Assembly (NCBI RefSeq): GCF_028401415.2
Contig: NZ_CP171821.2
Location: forward strand, 3,348,001-3,412,000
Length of the DNA: 64,000 nucleotides
Reading direction: 5' to 3'
Source of the DNA: Glaciecola sp028401415
GTDB taxonomy: Bacteria; Pseudomonadota; Gammaproteobacteria; Enterobacterales; Alteromonadaceae
The notes under the pieces were generated by a model. That model saw only the letters and a list, made by a program, of their open reading frames with translations. It had not been told where the DNA came from and made no database searches. This document shows positions 62,594-64,000 of the stretch, one piece after another. Position 1 is the first letter of the stretch; each line of letters starts with the position of its first letter. The position numbers were made by a program, and so were the translations under genes.

Positions 62594-63724
62594 ATGAAAC
62601 TAACACATATTCTAGGCACGGCGACCTTGGCATTATTAACCAGCGCCGCCGCAAATGCGGAAGTTCGGATTAACGGTTTTGCGAACTTAGTGGTTGATCG
62701 GTCCAATACTGACTACAGTGTGCAAGGCTCTGACGACAAAGTAAGCTTTAGTAACTTCAGCTTATTTGCGCTTCAAGTCAGTGGTGATATAAGCGATAAA
62801 CTAACCGCAACTGGGCAAATTATTTCGCGCGGCAGCGAGAATTATTCAGCCGAATTTGAATGGGCATACTTAACCTATCAACACAGCGATAAGCTTTCGA
62901 TTTCCGCTGGACGACTGCGTTTGCCTTTGTTTCTTTACAGTGAAACGCTTGATGTTGGATACTCGTACCATTGGATAAATGCGCCGCAAAGCGTATATGA
63001 CATTGCGTTTAACAATATTGATGGCGTTAGAGCGGTATATTCAGACTACTATGGCGATTGGGAACTAAACGCACAGGCAGCCGCTGGCGTAATTACAAAT
63101 ACTGGCTTTGAAGGAACATCTCTGCGTGCGGACAACACTGCGTTGATTTCTCTACAGCTTGCAAATGACGTGTTTAAAGCTCGTATTGTGCACGGTAGAG
63201 CAACCGGCACACTGAACTCGCCAGAAGTTGACGCTTTGCTACCAGCGGTTGCACAGTTTGATCCGGTATTGGCCGATTTGCTAGCGTTTGATGAAGATAC
63301 AGGCATATTCTATGGCGCTTCTCTTAGTTATGATAACTTTGAGTGGTTTGCCAATGCTGAATATACCTACAACGAAAATAAAGACACATTCATTCCTACA
63401 GATGAAGCCATGTATGTCAGTGCAGGTATTCGTTTAGGAAAGTGGACACCCTCTGCAACCTATGAAAAGAAAAACGGCGTGGGTGCGTTTAAATTTTTGG
63501 ACCGGCTTAACGCCCTTCCTCCACCTGTACAGCAAGGAATTGCGCCAATCGTTATTGGCACTCAGATTTCACAAAGTGATAAATCTGAAACGTTTACACT
63601 TGGGATTCGATACGACTTTAGTGCAGGAATTGCGCTTAAAGGTGAAGTGTCGCGGTTTGATGATAAATACAATGAAGATCTAGACGGCACAATTGTAAGA
63701 GCTGCAGTACACTATATCTTCTAA
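62594..63724 (+). CDS. Outer-membrane porin-like beta-barrel protein (second copy)
   Basis: A 376-residue barrel protein with signal (LTSAAANA) and terminal Phe (AAVHYIF). Shares with 17098: VRINGFANL, EFEWAYLTYQ, SAGRLRLPLF, DVGYSYHWINAPQSVYD, and a RYDFSAGIALKGEVSRFDDK-type end. A good ribosome site (GGAGATTCAG) lies ahead. Followed by a terminator and a convergent Fis-type regulator gene. Confidence 0.8.
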   Translation: MKLTHILGTATLALLTSAAANAEVRINGFANLVVDRSNTDYSVQGSDDKVSFSNFSLFALQVSGDISDKLTATGQIISRGSENYSAEFEWAYLTYQHSDKLSISAGRLRLPLFLYSETLDVGYSYHWINAPQSVYDIAFNNIDGVRAVYSDYYGDWELNAQAAAGVITNTGFEGTSLRADNTALISLQLANDVFKARIVHGRATGTLNSPEVDALLPAVAQFDPVLADLLAFDEDTGIFYGASLSYDNFEWFANAEYTYNENKDTFIPTDEAMYVSAGIRLGKWTPSATYEKKNGVGAFKFLDRLNALPPPVQQGIAPIVIGTQISQSDKSETFTLGIRYDFSAGIALKGEVSRFDDKYNEDLDGTIVRAAVHYIF

Positions 63725-63775
63725 GATGCCTGAGTTATATGAGTATTGGGTGAGAGCCCTTCGCGATTAGATGAG

Positions 63776-63804
63776 AGAGGAAGCACATTGCTTCCTCTTT
63801 TATT
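63776..63804 (+). terminator. Rho-independent terminator of the second PstS-like/porin operon
   Basis: AGAGGAAGC (63776-63784) and GCTTCCTCT (63790-63798) form a perfect 9-bp stem with a 5-base loop and a T-rich tail (TTTTATT) reading on the plus strand. Confidence 0.85.
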
Positions 63805-64000
63805 ATTGCAAGCCGTGTTTTTCTAATCGATACAAAAACGCTTTGTAATTCACATTTAGTAACTTTGCTGCCTGCGTTCGATTGCCTCCTGCTCTTGAGA
63901 GTGCTTGTTCAAGCAAGCTAGCCTCAAGCTTCTCTAAATCAATACCATTTTCAGGTAAAATGTAGGATTCGGATTTGTTATTTGAATTAGATTGCACGGA
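63803..64000 (-). CDS. Fis-type (sigma-54-dependent) regulator, C-terminal end (runs off the window)
   Basis: The minus-strand frame is open to the window edge and ends at TAA 63803. About 65 C-terminal residues are visible: LEKLEASLLEQALSRAGGNR and TQAAKLLNVNYKAFLYRLEK, the Fis-type HTH found at the end of sigma-54-dependent response regulators. The AAA+ part would lie beyond the window. The apparent start near 63997 is an internal Val codon. Convergent with the porin. Confidence 0.8.
   Translation of the reverse strand, partial: SVQSNSNNKSESYILPENGIDLEKLEASLLEQALSRAGGNRTQAAKLLNVNYKAFLYRLEKHGLQ

Noticed and set aside
1..64000. CRISPR arrays, tRNA or rRNA genes, prophage
   Set aside because: No regularly spaced direct repeats, no tRNA-like cloverleaf or rRNA sequence, and no phage structural genes were seen by eye. 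A tRNAscan or similar run could still find a missed tRNA.

Overview
The window looks like chromosomal DNA of a marine gammaproteobacterium of the Alteromonas/Glaciecola/Paraglaciecola type. The evidence is the content: a tryptophan-halogenase-family flavoprotein, DUF1800/DUF1501 and BNR_4 proteins, a PEP-CTERM-like protein, MetR with the aerobic MesX/MesD methionine synthase, Nei, and moderate GC (not computed). No rRNA, tRNA, CRISPR array or prophage was seen.

Layout. 1-5 kb: the start of a halogenase-like flavoprotein, a membrane-anchored helical-repeat protein, a SARP/TolB/TPR regulator and a VapBC pair with a strong promoter. 5-27 kb is an accessory mosaic. It holds asparaginase, RidA-like, FAD-oxidase, peptidase and amidohydrolase genes. 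Among them lie an AbiEii-like toxin-antitoxin pair between two copies of one oxidase gene, a dispersed repeat with a 22-bp inverted repeat, a three-gene operon of exported proteins, an IS1111-type insertion sequence with a likely guide RNA, and many broken genes (ridA twice, an oxidase copy, an acyl-CoA synthetase, an IS91-like tail). 26-38 kb is quieter: a DUF418 membrane protein, a large lipoprotein, nei, a deacylase-like enzyme, a SLOG-plus-membrane protein, a DUF2339 protein and a YhiN flavoprotein.

38-45 kb: metR is divergent from mesX-mesD, followed by a methyltransferase, a GlxA-type regulator divergent from a DJ-1 protein, and two small membrane proteins. 45-57 kb: a second VapBC pair, a DUF1800-DUF1501 export operon, a lipoprotein amidohydrolase, a three-gene module (small protein, HEIGH metallopeptidase without an obvious signal peptide, overlapping exported partner) and a BNR_4 lipoprotein. 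57-64 kb: an orphan periplasmic binding protein and hybrid histidine kinase, NIPSNAP, a second copy of a PstS-like/porin operon already seen at 17-18.7 kb, and the end of a Fis-type regulator.

The best candidates for undescribed biology are the metallopeptidase module (52656-55135), the SLOG/membrane protein (32138-33847), the repeat-linked mosaic at 7-10 kb and 24.5 kb, and the paired PstS-like/porin operons. All functions are inferred from sequence reading without database searches.
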